A stretch of 64,000 nucleotides of DNA. Source: JBKBII01 sp046299415. GTDB taxonomy: Bacteria; Pseudomonadota; Gammaproteobacteria; Ectothiorhodospirales; Ectothiorhodospiraceae. This document shows positions 52,732 through 60,755 of this stretch, one piece after another (positions within the stretch are counted from its first letter, which is position 1; each line of letters begins with the position of its first letter). The DNA lies in NCBI GenBank assembly GCA_046299415.1, contig JBKBII010000003.1, positions 186,001 through 250,000 of the forward strand, given 5' to 3'. A program made the translations under genes and the position numbers. Under the pieces are notes generated by a model. The model saw only the letters and a program-made list of their open reading frames with translations. It was not told the origin of the DNA and did no database searches.

Positions 52732-54570
52732 ATGGAGACCTTGAATTTCACCGTCGAAATGGCATTGGTTCTCGCCCTGCTCGGGGTCGCCATCACGCTG
52801 TTCGCCTTCGACTTGCTGCGGGTCGACCTCGCCGCACTCAGCGTTCTCTTCGCACTCGCACTAACGCTTCTGATTCCGGGCATTGAACCGCTGGTCGAAC
52901 CCGACGTGCTGTTCTCCGGATTCGCATCGAACGCGGTCATCGCGATCATCGCCGTAATGATTTTGGGCGCGGGGCTCGATCGCTCCGGCGTTCTGCAACG
53001 CTTGGCCAACGGCCTGCTGCAAATCGCCGGTCGCACCGAGCGCCGCGTCACCGCGACGGTCTGCAGTGCCGTCGGCGTGATCAGCGCGTTTTTTCAAAAC
53101 ATCGGCGCCGCTGCGTTATTTTTGCCGGCACTGGGTCGCATCGCGGACGCCACCGGTGTACCCATCCAGCGCCTGCTGATGCCCATGGGCTTTGCCGCCA
53201 TTACCGGCGGCACGCTCACGCTCGTCGCCTCGAGCCCGTTGATCTTGCTCAACGACCTGATGCCCGACCGCCTCGAACCCTTTTCGCTGTTCGACGTGAC
53301 CCCGATCGGACTCGCCCTGCTGGCGACCGTAATCGTGTACTTCCTCGTCTTGGGTCGTTTCGTATTGCCCAATGCAACAGCCTCCGATGGCCATCGCTCG
53401 CGCGCCCGCACCATCGGCCGTTATTTCCGCGAAACCTACGGTCTCGATTACGACGTCCACGAAGTGCACATCGGCGAAGACTCCGCCCTCGCCGGACTCA
53501 CCATCGGCCAATTCGAGCGCGACTATCGCGTCTTCGTCATCGGCATCCACGACGACGGACTGACGCTCGATCCCGCCCGCGACGTCACGATCCAATCCGG
53601 TTCGCGACTGGCGTTCATGGGGCCAACCGATCGCATCGAGAAGCTCTGCGACGACACTGCGACACGGCTTCACGAGCGACTCGACGTCTTCGCCCAGGAC
53701 CTCTCGCCTCGCCATTCCGGTGTCGCCGAGCTTCTAGTCGGCCCGGATTCACCGTTCATCGGAAAGACCGTCGCCGACGTCGGACTCCGGCGTCACCTCG
53801 GCCTTGGGCTCCTGCGAATCCAACGCGGGGACGAAGCAATCCGACACGACTTTGCCGACGTCAAACTGCAAGCGGGCGACTTGCTCGTCGCCCACACCCG
53901 GTGGAAACGACTCGCCGAAGTCGAGCGCGACCGCGCCCTCATCGTGCTCACGTCACGCTACCCGAAAGCGCGCGAAGAACCGCGTCGCCGAGACGTTTTC
54001 GTTGCGCTCACCGGCCTCATCGTCGCCGTTGGACTTGTCCTGTTTTCCGACCTGCCGCTATCGGCCAGCCTGCTCGGTGGCGCCCTGATCGTCATTCTCG
54101 GTGGCGTTCTCAGCATGGATCAGGCCTATGGCGCCATCAGTTGGAAAACCATCTTTCTACTTGCCTGTCTAATTCCGCTGGGTCTCGCCGTACAGGACAC
54201 CGGAACCGGCGAATTCATCGCACAACGCTTGCTGGGTGCACTCGCCGACACCCCGCCCTGGGCCCTGCTAGCCGCGGTATTTGTACTCACGAGCCTGTTC
54301 TCACTGGTTCTCACCAACGTCGGCGCCACCGTGCTCATGGTGCCACTCGCGATTCAAATCGCCGAGCTCGCCAGCGCCGACGCCCGCGTCTTCGCCCTTG
54401 CGGTCGGGATCGCCGCATCCAATGCATTTTTACTGCCAACGCACCAAGTCAACGCCCTGATCCTCGATCCCGGCGGCTACAAAGTCGCCGACTTCATCCG
54501 CGCTGGCGCACCCTTGACGGTGCTCTACGCGATCGTCGCGATCATCATGATTCAGATTCTTTTCAAATGA
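52732..54570 (+). CDS. SLC13-type permease with two internal TrkA-C domains
   Basis: Membrane transporter of 612 residues from the divalent anion:sodium symporter group. Membrane helices at about 8-175 and 420-610 flank two cytoplasmic TrkA-C (RCK_C) domains at about 225-310 (VHEVHIGEDSALAGLTIG...) and 320-405 (VAELLVGPDSPFIGKTVADV...). The helical repeats contain NIGAAALFLP and the pseudo-symmetric TNVGATVLMVPLA, the substrate/sodium-site motifs. Members transport sulfate, dicarboxylates or other anions; specificity is not readable. ATG 52732 has GGAGG upstream. Confidence 0.88.
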   Translation: METLNFTVEMALVLALLGVAITLFAFDLLRVDLAALSVLFALALTLLIPGIEPLVEPDVLFSGFASNAVIAIIAVMILGAGLDRSGVLQRLANGLLQIAGRTERRVTATVCSAVGVISAFFQNIGAAALFLPALGRIADATGVPIQRLLMPMGFAAITGGTLTLVASSPLILLNDLMPDRLEPFSLFDVTPIGLALLATVIVYFLVLGRFVLPNATASDGHRSRARTIGRYFRETYGLDYDVHEVHIGEDSALAGLTIGQFERDYRVFVIGIHDDGLTLDPARDVTIQSGSRLAFMGPTDRIEKLCDDTATRLHERLDVFAQDLSPRHSGVAELLVGPDSPFIGKTVADVGLRRHLGLGLLRIQRGDEAIRHDFADVKLQAGDLLVAHTRWKRLAEVERDRALIVLTSRYPKAREEPRRRDVFVALTGLIVAVGLVLFSDLPLSASLLGGALIVILGGVLSMDQAYGAISWKTIFLLACLIPLGLAVQDTGTGEFIAQRLLGALADTPPWALLAAVFVLTSLFSLVLTNVGATVLMVPLAIQIAELASADARVFALAVGIAASNAFLLPTHQVNALILDPGGYKVADFIRAGAPLTVLYAIVAIIMIQILFK

Positions 54571-54818
54571 GCGTTTCACGCTGGCATGACGGATCGAAGG
54601 GTTGGCCGCCCCGACAATCATGACGTGGCCCGTCCGTACGCCGACACTCAACCCAAAACCCGGCATCGCCAGCCTGCGATCGACCGTACCTCAATGTCGC
54701 AAGCCTGCAACGCCGACCCCATTGGTCAGGCTTGCCAGCATCACATCGAGCCAAACGTCTTGAATGCGAGCGAATCACGGCGATCCAGCTCCGGTCAGCG
54801 AAACAAAAGAGGCGACCC

Positions 54819-55565
54819 ATGCGCAACCCATCGACACTCACCGCGCTCAACAGACCTCAGCGAGATCGACGTCAACAGCATTCGAACCCGATCGCAGCAC
54901 TGGCCGTTGTCGCGATTCTCGCGCTCACCGTAGGATGCGCAACGTCACCCCCTTATGCCCCGATCACGCCACCACCGGGCATCACACTCAGCAACGAGAC
55001 GCCGCGCGAAGTCGTCTTGCGGCTCACCGGGCAACCACCCGTCAGCATCAACGACGCCGCTCAAGATGCCGTCAACGAGGACGATGGACACGTGATGGCG
55101 ATCCCGATCACGATCGCGGATGGACCCGCGGTGCTTTGGGGCGGGGTCATCACCACCGCGAGCCCACGCGGCGACGCAACGATAATTGAAATCGCCGCTT
55201 ATCCACTGAGCGGCCAAACGCCGCGGCTCGATCGGTTGTCGATCGGGCGATTCCGTGCGTTCATCGCAGAGACGATCGACCCCATCGATATTCCCGCCGG
55301 GCGCACGATTACCGTGGTCGGCCCCGTCGTCGCGATCGAACCGGCCAAAGTTGGCGAAGCCACCATCATGATGCCGGTGGTTGAAGTCGACCAATTCCGC
55401 TTCGGCCCGCGCAGTCAGTCATCACCGAATGAATTTCGCCCGGCACACCAGCGTGATCCGCGAGCCTACGATCCTTGGGCTTATGACCCTTGGCCCTACG
55501 ACCGCTGGAATCGACATCCCGGCCCACCCGTACGATTCGGTATCGGTATTGGAATCGGGCTGTAA
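54819..55565 (+). CDS. Slp-family outer membrane lipoprotein
   Basis: Lipoprotein of 248 residues with lipobox LTVGC (Cys at about 43). The Slp-like domain shows VLWGGVITTASPRGDATIIEIAAYPL, LSIGRFRAFIAETIDPIDIPAGRTITVVGPVV and MMPVVEVDQFRF, matching the W-G-G, GRF and GR-x-(I/V)-T-V-x-G features of the family. The tail (about 210-248) carries three related segments, DPWAYDPW-PYDRW, and ends GIGIGIGL. In E. coli, Slp is induced in stationary phase and acid; here the role is unknown. ATG 54819 has AGAGG at 6 nt. Confidence 0.82.
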   Translation: MRNPSTLTALNRPQRDRRQQHSNPIAALAVVAILALTVGCATSPPYAPITPPPGITLSNETPREVVLRLTGQPPVSINDAAQDAVNEDDGHVMAIPITIADGPAVLWGGVITTASPRGDATIIEIAAYPLSGQTPRLDRLSIGRFRAFIAETIDPIDIPAGRTITVVGPVVAIEPAKVGEATIMMPVVEVDQFRFGPRSQSSPNEFRPAHQRDPRAYDPWAYDPWPYDRWNRHPGPPVRFGIGIGIGL

Positions 55566-55690
55566 GGCGCACAATAGCCCTGTTGTCTCATCGGGCCCGC
55601 TGCAAGGAGCGGCGGCGAAAAACCGCTCATGACTCAGTGCGACCACCACCGGACAAGCTATCGACCGCGTTCAGCATCGTGCACCGATGA

Positions 55691-56299
55691 TTAGCGTCCG
55701 GCGCGACGCACCGGCAAACGCCAGCCAAAAGCAATGGCGCCCCCACGCAAGCCCAGCGCCACCGCAAACCCTAGCGCCGCGGCCCACGGTGTCACGACCC
55801 CCAGAGACACCATCGCGACGAAAGTTAAAGCCCCGGCCAACGCAGCCGAAACATAGACATCCTGCTGCAGCAGCACCGACGGCGTTCCCGCCAGCACGTC
55901 GCGCAGAATGCCACCAAAGGTGCTCGTCAATACGCCCATCACGACCGCCACTACGGGCGACTCCGTCACCATCAACCCCTTATAGGCCCCGAACACGCCA
56001 TAGGCCGCCAACGCCAGTGCGTCAAGCCACAGCATCCACTGCCGCCTCGCCTCCAGACGGTGCGCGGTCAGATACACAACCACCGCGGTCACGACACAAA
56101 CTACGATGTAACGCGCATCGACAACCCAAAACACCGGAGCATCCAAAACAACGTCACGCACGGTGCCACCACCAATGCCGGTCACCGCGGCGAAAAACAG
56201 AAAACCGATGATATCCAGACGCAGGCGCGCAGCGACCAGTGCGCCGGTCGCGGCAAACAATGCGACGCCAGCGAAATCCCAAGTCCACATCACGTCCAT
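55691..56299 (-). CDS. TRIC-family (UPF0126) membrane protein
   Basis: Protein of 202 residues with seven membrane helices in two repeats, each with a glycine-rich signature: GIGGGTVRDVVLDAPVFW (about 40-58) and TFGGILRDVLAGTPSVLLQ (about 130-148). This is the pattern of prokaryotic TRIC cation channels (YadS/YicG). It probably conducts K+ or other cations. It starts at the ATG 56299; a GTG four codons upstream and an ATG three codons downstream are alternatives. Same strand as the antiporter gene. Confidence 0.9.
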   Translation of the reverse strand: MDVMWTWDFAGVALFAATGALVAARLRLDIIGFLFFAAVTGIGGGTVRDVVLDAPVFWVVDARYIVVCVVTAVVVYLTAHRLEARRQWMLWLDALALAAYGVFGAYKGLMVTESPVVAVVMGVLTSTFGGILRDVLAGTPSVLLQQDVYVSAALAGALTFVAMVSLGVVTPWAAALGFAVALGLRGGAIAFGWRLPVRRAGR

Positions 56300-56520
56300 A
56301 TAAGCGCTCACGATCGCTATCTCACTCGCCCATGCTCACTGATTCAGCTGCCTGCTTCGCAAAGCGGCTGCCCTGTGGCCGTGGCCTCTAAGGCGTCGTA
56401 ATGACGAGCGCGCGCAAGTCCCCGCCGATCAACGGACTAGAACCCAGTCTGCAACTGGTCTCAGACTGAACAATTCCCCATCCCACTGACGAAGAACTCG
56501 TGCCCGATTGGGATCACTCA

Positions 56521-58254
56521 TCAAGGACTTGCTTCCGAATCAGCAAATTTCAAGCCGACGCGGGTAATCGAAGCACCTTGCATTTCTCGAATGACCAGCC
56601 GCAGAGAGCCCAGATCGACTGCGTCACCGACGACGGGCTCTGCCACCAGTTCGCTGCGTAGGTACTCCGCCAGTGTCTCGACCTGTCGCTCGATCGGCAC
56701 CGGCACCCCGTAGGTCATCGCGACAGCACCCAGCGGTGCCGTGCCCGGCAAAACGAAATCGCCGAAAATTGTCTCCTCACGCAGTCGAAGCGGACGCTGA
56801 TCGGGCGCGAACAAGCGATCGATATCATCGAGATCCGTCGGTTGCACAAGCACAAACAGTTGATCGTCGGGCAGCAACGCAGCCAAATCCGGCACCTCGA
56901 CCGGCTGCCCGCCGCGTATCAATGCCACCACGCGGGCCGACTTCGGCAAGCGATAACTCGACCACGCTTCGCGCACCACAGGAGAATCAGGCGCGATGCG
57001 GTAACCGACGAGTTCCCAATCGGCTTGGCCCGGCAACTCCAGCTCGACACGCTGAATTCGGTCGGTACGTGGTGGCAATTCGAGCCGCAGCCAGCGCGCC
57101 GCCAAAGGCACCGTCGAACCCTGCACCAACAACGACACGAGGACGATGAAAAACACCAGATGAAACAGCGTCGGCGCGATGTCCGCGCCCGCCAACAGCG
57201 GGAACAGGGCAAGAATGATCGGCACCGCACCCCGCAGCCCCACCCAACCGACAAACACTTGCTCACGCCACGGAAAACGAAACGGCAACAGACACAAGGC
57301 CACCGCGACCGGTCGCGCAATCAGGATCAGCACCGCAGCCACCATCAGCGCGTCGAATGCGACACCCGGTAGAACGCTCGGCTGCACCAGCATCCCGAGC
57401 ATCAGAAACATACCGATCTGCGACAGCTGCGCGAACCCCTCATGGAAGCGCTTGACGTTCTGACCACCCGAATACTCACTGTTGCCGATCAGCAAACCTG
57501 CTAAATAAATCGCCAAAAACCCCGACCCACCCAGCAATGCCGTCAAAGCGAAGATTGATAAACCGGCCGCCAACGCCGCCAACGGCTGGAACGCCTGCGG
57601 CAATGGCACGCGAGCCAGCAAACGCACCGCAACAAAGCCTCCGACCACACCCAACAACGCCCCGAGTCCCATCTGACGCAAAAACTCAACCAGAACGAAT
57701 GCGCCCGCAGCTCGATCGGGGTGCAGCAAAAGCTCGACCAGAACCACCGTCAGAAAGATCGCCATTGGATCGTTGGAGCCGGACTCAATCTCAAGAGTAG
57801 CCCCAACACGCGGCTTTAACGCAAGACCTCGTGCGCGCAGAATCGAGAACACCGCCGCGGCGTCTGTCGAACCAATGATGGCGCCGAGCAACAAGCCCTC
57901 GACCCACGACAGCTCAAGCCACCAAACGGCAAAAGCACCGACCACACCCGATGTCACAAAGACACCCGCGGTCGCCAAACCGAGAGACGGCTTGAGCCCC
58001 ATGCGGAAATTATCGGCGCGGGTCTGCAACCCACCATCGAACAAAATCACAGCGAGCGCAGCGGCCCCCAGCAAGTAGGCGACCGAATAATCGGCAATCA
58101 CCACGCCACCAGGCCCTTCAGGGCCGAGCGCCATCCCGATACCGAGAAACACCAACAGCAGCGGCACGCCGAGACGCGCGGAAACAACGGACGCATAGAT
58201 GCTACCCAACAGCACCAGCGCCGCAATCAGAATCAACGAATGAGCCGAGTCCAT
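56521..58254 (-). CDS. K+/H+ antiporter of the NhaP2 (CvrA) type
   Basis: CPA1-family antiporter of 577 residues. About twelve membrane helices (1-390) contain the ion-site segment IIGSTDAAAVFSILR and ESGSNDPMAIFLTV, with the paired Asp typical of monovalent cation:proton antiporters, followed by GWVGLRGAVPIILALFPLL. A TrkA-C regulatory domain (about 405-480; ELPGQADWELVGYRIAPDSP) and a CorC/HlyC-like C-terminal domain (about 490-570) complete the NhaP2 arrangement. It would use K+ efflux in pH or osmotic adaptation. A TRIC-type cation channel gene is next to it. Confidence 0.92.
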   Translation of the reverse strand: MDSAHSLILIAALVLLGSIYASVVSARLGVPLLLVFLGIGMALGPEGPGGVVIADYSVAYLLGAAALAVILFDGGLQTRADNFRMGLKPSLGLATAGVFVTSGVVGAFAVWWLELSWVEGLLLGAIIGSTDAAAVFSILRARGLALKPRVGATLEIESGSNDPMAIFLTVVLVELLLHPDRAAGAFVLVEFLRQMGLGALLGVVGGFVAVRLLARVPLPQAFQPLAALAAGLSIFALTALLGGSGFLAIYLAGLLIGNSEYSGGQNVKRFHEGFAQLSQIGMFLMLGMLVQPSVLPGVAFDALMVAAVLILIARPVAVALCLLPFRFPWREQVFVGWVGLRGAVPIILALFPLLAGADIAPTLFHLVFFIVLVSLLVQGSTVPLAARWLRLELPPRTDRIQRVELELPGQADWELVGYRIAPDSPVVREAWSSYRLPKSARVVALIRGGQPVEVPDLAALLPDDQLFVLVQPTDLDDIDRLFAPDQRPLRLREETIFGDFVLPGTAPLGAVAMTYGVPVPIERQVETLAEYLRSELVAEPVVGDAVDLGSLRLVIREMQGASITRVGLKFADSEASP

Positions 58255-58755
58255 TGCAGTAGTCTACGCGTACGTCGGATGGTTTCGCCTTCTTGCGAAA
58301 AGCGAGACAGGCCGCGAGAGGGCTACGGTGCCATGCGCGCGGAGCACCGCCGAGACGTGACAAGTCATCAGGCGAGAGACCAACACCGTACAGCGAAGCG
58401 GTGATTTAGTGATTCCATCGACCGTGCCGTGCGCACAGGCAACGTCGACGCCTCTGCCCCCTCGCGAGGCTGACGCCCACGTTGAGCCGCCGGCATCCGA
58501 CAAACGAGGCAAGACGCGCAGGCGTGGCTACGACACGCCGTCACGACGACCGCTCCGAATGCCGCTACGTGCCACGCAGCAACCTGCAATCGGCCCTGTG
58601 CTCGATCGTTCCAGTGTCACACACTTCGCAACCCATTATCAGAACCGACGGCCTCAAAAAGCACCAATCGAACGCGAACCCAAGAATCGAAGGTCCTCCC
58701 GAATTTCGAGCACCCCAAACATCAGACGTCGCTAGAGATCAGGTTTTATCGAGCA
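58255..58755. other. Intergenic region upstream of the antiporter gene
   Basis: About 500 nt, no supported gene. Short frames on both strands overlap and lack start signals. I see no clear terminator for the kinase cassette that ends at 58756. Confidence 0.4.
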
Positions 58756-59685
58756 TCAAGGGTTTTGCAACGGGGCTGACTGGAGCGGAAACTGCTCAAC
58801 ACGAGCACGCAGATCGACGGCGCGCGCGCGATACGCCCGAGCACCGTCGTGCTCCGGATCGCGTTCCAGAACGCGATCCCACAAACCAATCGCCGTGTCG
58901 AGCTCCTGATTGCGGAACGCCAGAACAGCCTGCGCATGCAGAGCCTCGACGTTTTGCTCCGCAAAGGTCACCTCGGGCGTCGTCATCGTACCCAGCGCTT
59001 CGGACGGCGCCCCACGCCCCAACGCATCATCCCTAACGCGTCGATCCCTCGTCATCGCACCGGTCGTCTCGGTCTCAAATGCCCGCGGGTCCGCGGCTGA
59101 TTCCTGACCAGGGACCGTGCTTTCGCGACGCGCCGGTGCCCCGCGAACGTCAGGACGCGCAACGACAGGCGCCCGCCCCAACAATGCATTCACCCGGTTC
59201 ACATCCGGAAGATCGAGCATCTGGCCGGCCTGAATTCGCCGCGGCACAGCCACCTCGTTGTAACGCGCCAGCAACGCGAAGTGCCGCGGATCGCCAAGCT
59301 CCCGGGCCGCAATCACACTCAGCGACTCACCGACCTGCACCGCAGTTTTGCCAACTGGCTCACCGAGGCGTGCGCGCAAATCCGGCGCTAGAGCCGGCAA
59401 ATACCGCGCGGCCAACGCGTCGTTTGCCTGTGCAGCCCGTCGCGCTTCAAGACGCTCGCGAGCCGCAGCAAAATCTCCGTTCTCGATCAGCGAAAGAATC
59501 TGCGCCTCGGCGGTGCTCGACACCTGACTCGCGGCCCCAGCTGCGACGGGGTCCGATGGCACAGGCGACGATGGTCTGACCCTCTCATCCAGGCCACCTG
59601 CGCAGCCGACCGACAGCACCGACAAAACCAGCACCAAAGCGCCGCCCACCCATGAATGGCGTTGCGTCAGGAACTGCGCCGTCAC
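58756..59685 (-). CDS. LysM-domain lipoprotein with C-terminal TPR-like helices
   Basis: Predicted lipoprotein of 309 residues: signal and lipobox VLSVGC (Cys at about 28), a helical pair (about 58-85; ILSLIENGDFAAARERLEAR), one LysM-type domain (about 108-160; VQVGESLSVIAARELGDPRHFALLARYN, then IQAGQMLDLP), a polar linker, and TPR-like helices near the end (ALHAQAVLAFRNQELDTAIGLWDRVLERDPEH). LysM suggests peptidoglycan contact. I use a GTG at 59685 because it gives a normal signal peptide; the frame stays open far upstream into the phosphatase gene. It follows that gene by 88 nt and may be the cassette's envelope component. Confidence 0.78.
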   Translation of the reverse strand: MTAQFLTQRHSWVGGALVLVLSVLSVGCAGGLDERVRPSSPVPSDPVAAGAASQVSSTAEAQILSLIENGDFAAARERLEARRAAQANDALAARYLPALAPDLRARLGEPVGKTAVQVGESLSVIAARELGDPRHFALLARYNEVAVPRRIQAGQMLDLPDVNRVNALLGRAPVVARPDVRGAPARRESTVPGQESAADPRAFETETTGAMTRDRRVRDDALGRGAPSEALGTMTTPEVTFAEQNVEALHAQAVLAFRNQELDTAIGLWDRVLERDPEHDGARAYRARAVDLRARVEQFPLQSAPLQNP

Positions 59686-59773
59686 AGCGGGTCGCGCGCC
59701 AGCAACCGGCCACGGCGACACACGCAACAACGAGCCCACAGATCCAAGCACTCGCACCACTCTCAACACCCGA

Positions 59774-60730
59774 TCACTCTCCCGCAGGTGGTCTTGCCAG
59801 CCACCGCCAAAATCTACGACGCACCCTGAACGCCACGATCGACGCATTATCACCGACCTGCCCCGTAACAGGGTCTGAACGAGCCATGACCCGCCGCAGA
59901 TGACGCCAAACCGCAGGACGCCAACGCCACGCCCGCGCCAAGCACGTCCAATCGCGGTCACGGGCCGCTTCCCACGCTCCATCACTTGCAAGGATCACCG
60001 TATCACCGGGCTTTAGCCGACAGCGAAAACGATCGGGCCGCGCATCCCGCGCCCGAGTCTGATCGCACATCAGGCCGCGATACAACGCACCGGAATTCGC
60101 AGCATCCCGATGCGGCTCGCTAACCAGCCACACCTGTCGATCACGGATGACCAGACACCGCGTGTCACCGAGATACGCACACTCCAACCAGTCGTCACAG
60201 ACCATCGCCACCAGCAAGGTGCAGCCAGCAGCGCGATCCACCGTGGCCACGTCGTCCGCGGATGAGCCCACGCCATCCTCGGCTGACACCGCCACCTCAA
60301 TCACGGCATCGAGCGCCTGTGCGAACGTCGCATCGAACCACGGCGCCATCGACACCCCGCAATCGGACGACATCGGCGCACTCCGCATCGCACGACCCAC
60401 AGCGCCCAACGCCGCCTCGGCCGCCAACGCACCTGCATCCCGGGCCCCCACCCCACCCATACCGTCTGCGACCGCCAACAACAACTGCCGACCCTCACGC
60501 GAGCCGCCAACCAAACAACGATCTTGCTGATACGCCCGCGGCCCTTGAAGACGCCCCCAGACAACGTCGCCCACGTCCCCAACCTGGCGATCCGATACGC
60601 CGTCGCCGACCTCAGTAAAATCGCACCAAACCTCGAAGTCATCGCGCTCCGAGCCGTCACTCGACCTGTTGCCCGCCCCTTCGGACACGTGACCATCGAC
60701 CTCGCTACGACCCTCGCCGCGCCCCCTCAC
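59774..60730 (-). CDS. PP2C-type Ser/Thr protein phosphatase
   Basis: Cytoplasmic PPM-family phosphatase of 318 residues. Motifs in order: RAYQQDRCLVGG, LLLAVADGMGGVGARDAGALAAEAAL (metal-binding DG), AGCTLLVAMVCDDWLECAYLGDTRCLVIRD, the GDTVILASDGAWEAARD block with a further metal-site Asp, and GDNASIVAFRV near the end. This matches the Stp/PrpC and type VI-linked PP2C enzymes paired with Ser/Thr kinases. It begins with GTG at 60730, 25 nt after the kinase gene, so it is almost certainly the cognate phosphatase. About 60 polar residues precede the fold. Confidence 0.9.
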   Translation of the reverse strand: MRGRGEGRSEVDGHVSEGAGNRSSDGSERDDFEVWCDFTEVGDGVSDRQVGDVGDVVWGRLQGPRAYQQDRCLVGGSREGRQLLLAVADGMGGVGARDAGALAAEAALGAVGRAMRSAPMSSDCGVSMAPWFDATFAQALDAVIEVAVSAEDGVGSSADDVATVDRAAGCTLLVAMVCDDWLECAYLGDTRCLVIRDRQVWLVSEPHRDAANSGALYRGLMCDQTRARDARPDRFRCRLKPGDTVILASDGAWEAARDRDWTCLARAWRWRPAVWRHLRRVMARSDPVTGQVGDNASIVAFRVRRRFWRWLARPPAGE

Positions 60731-60755
60731 CCGACGACTCTCAACGATCCGCCGC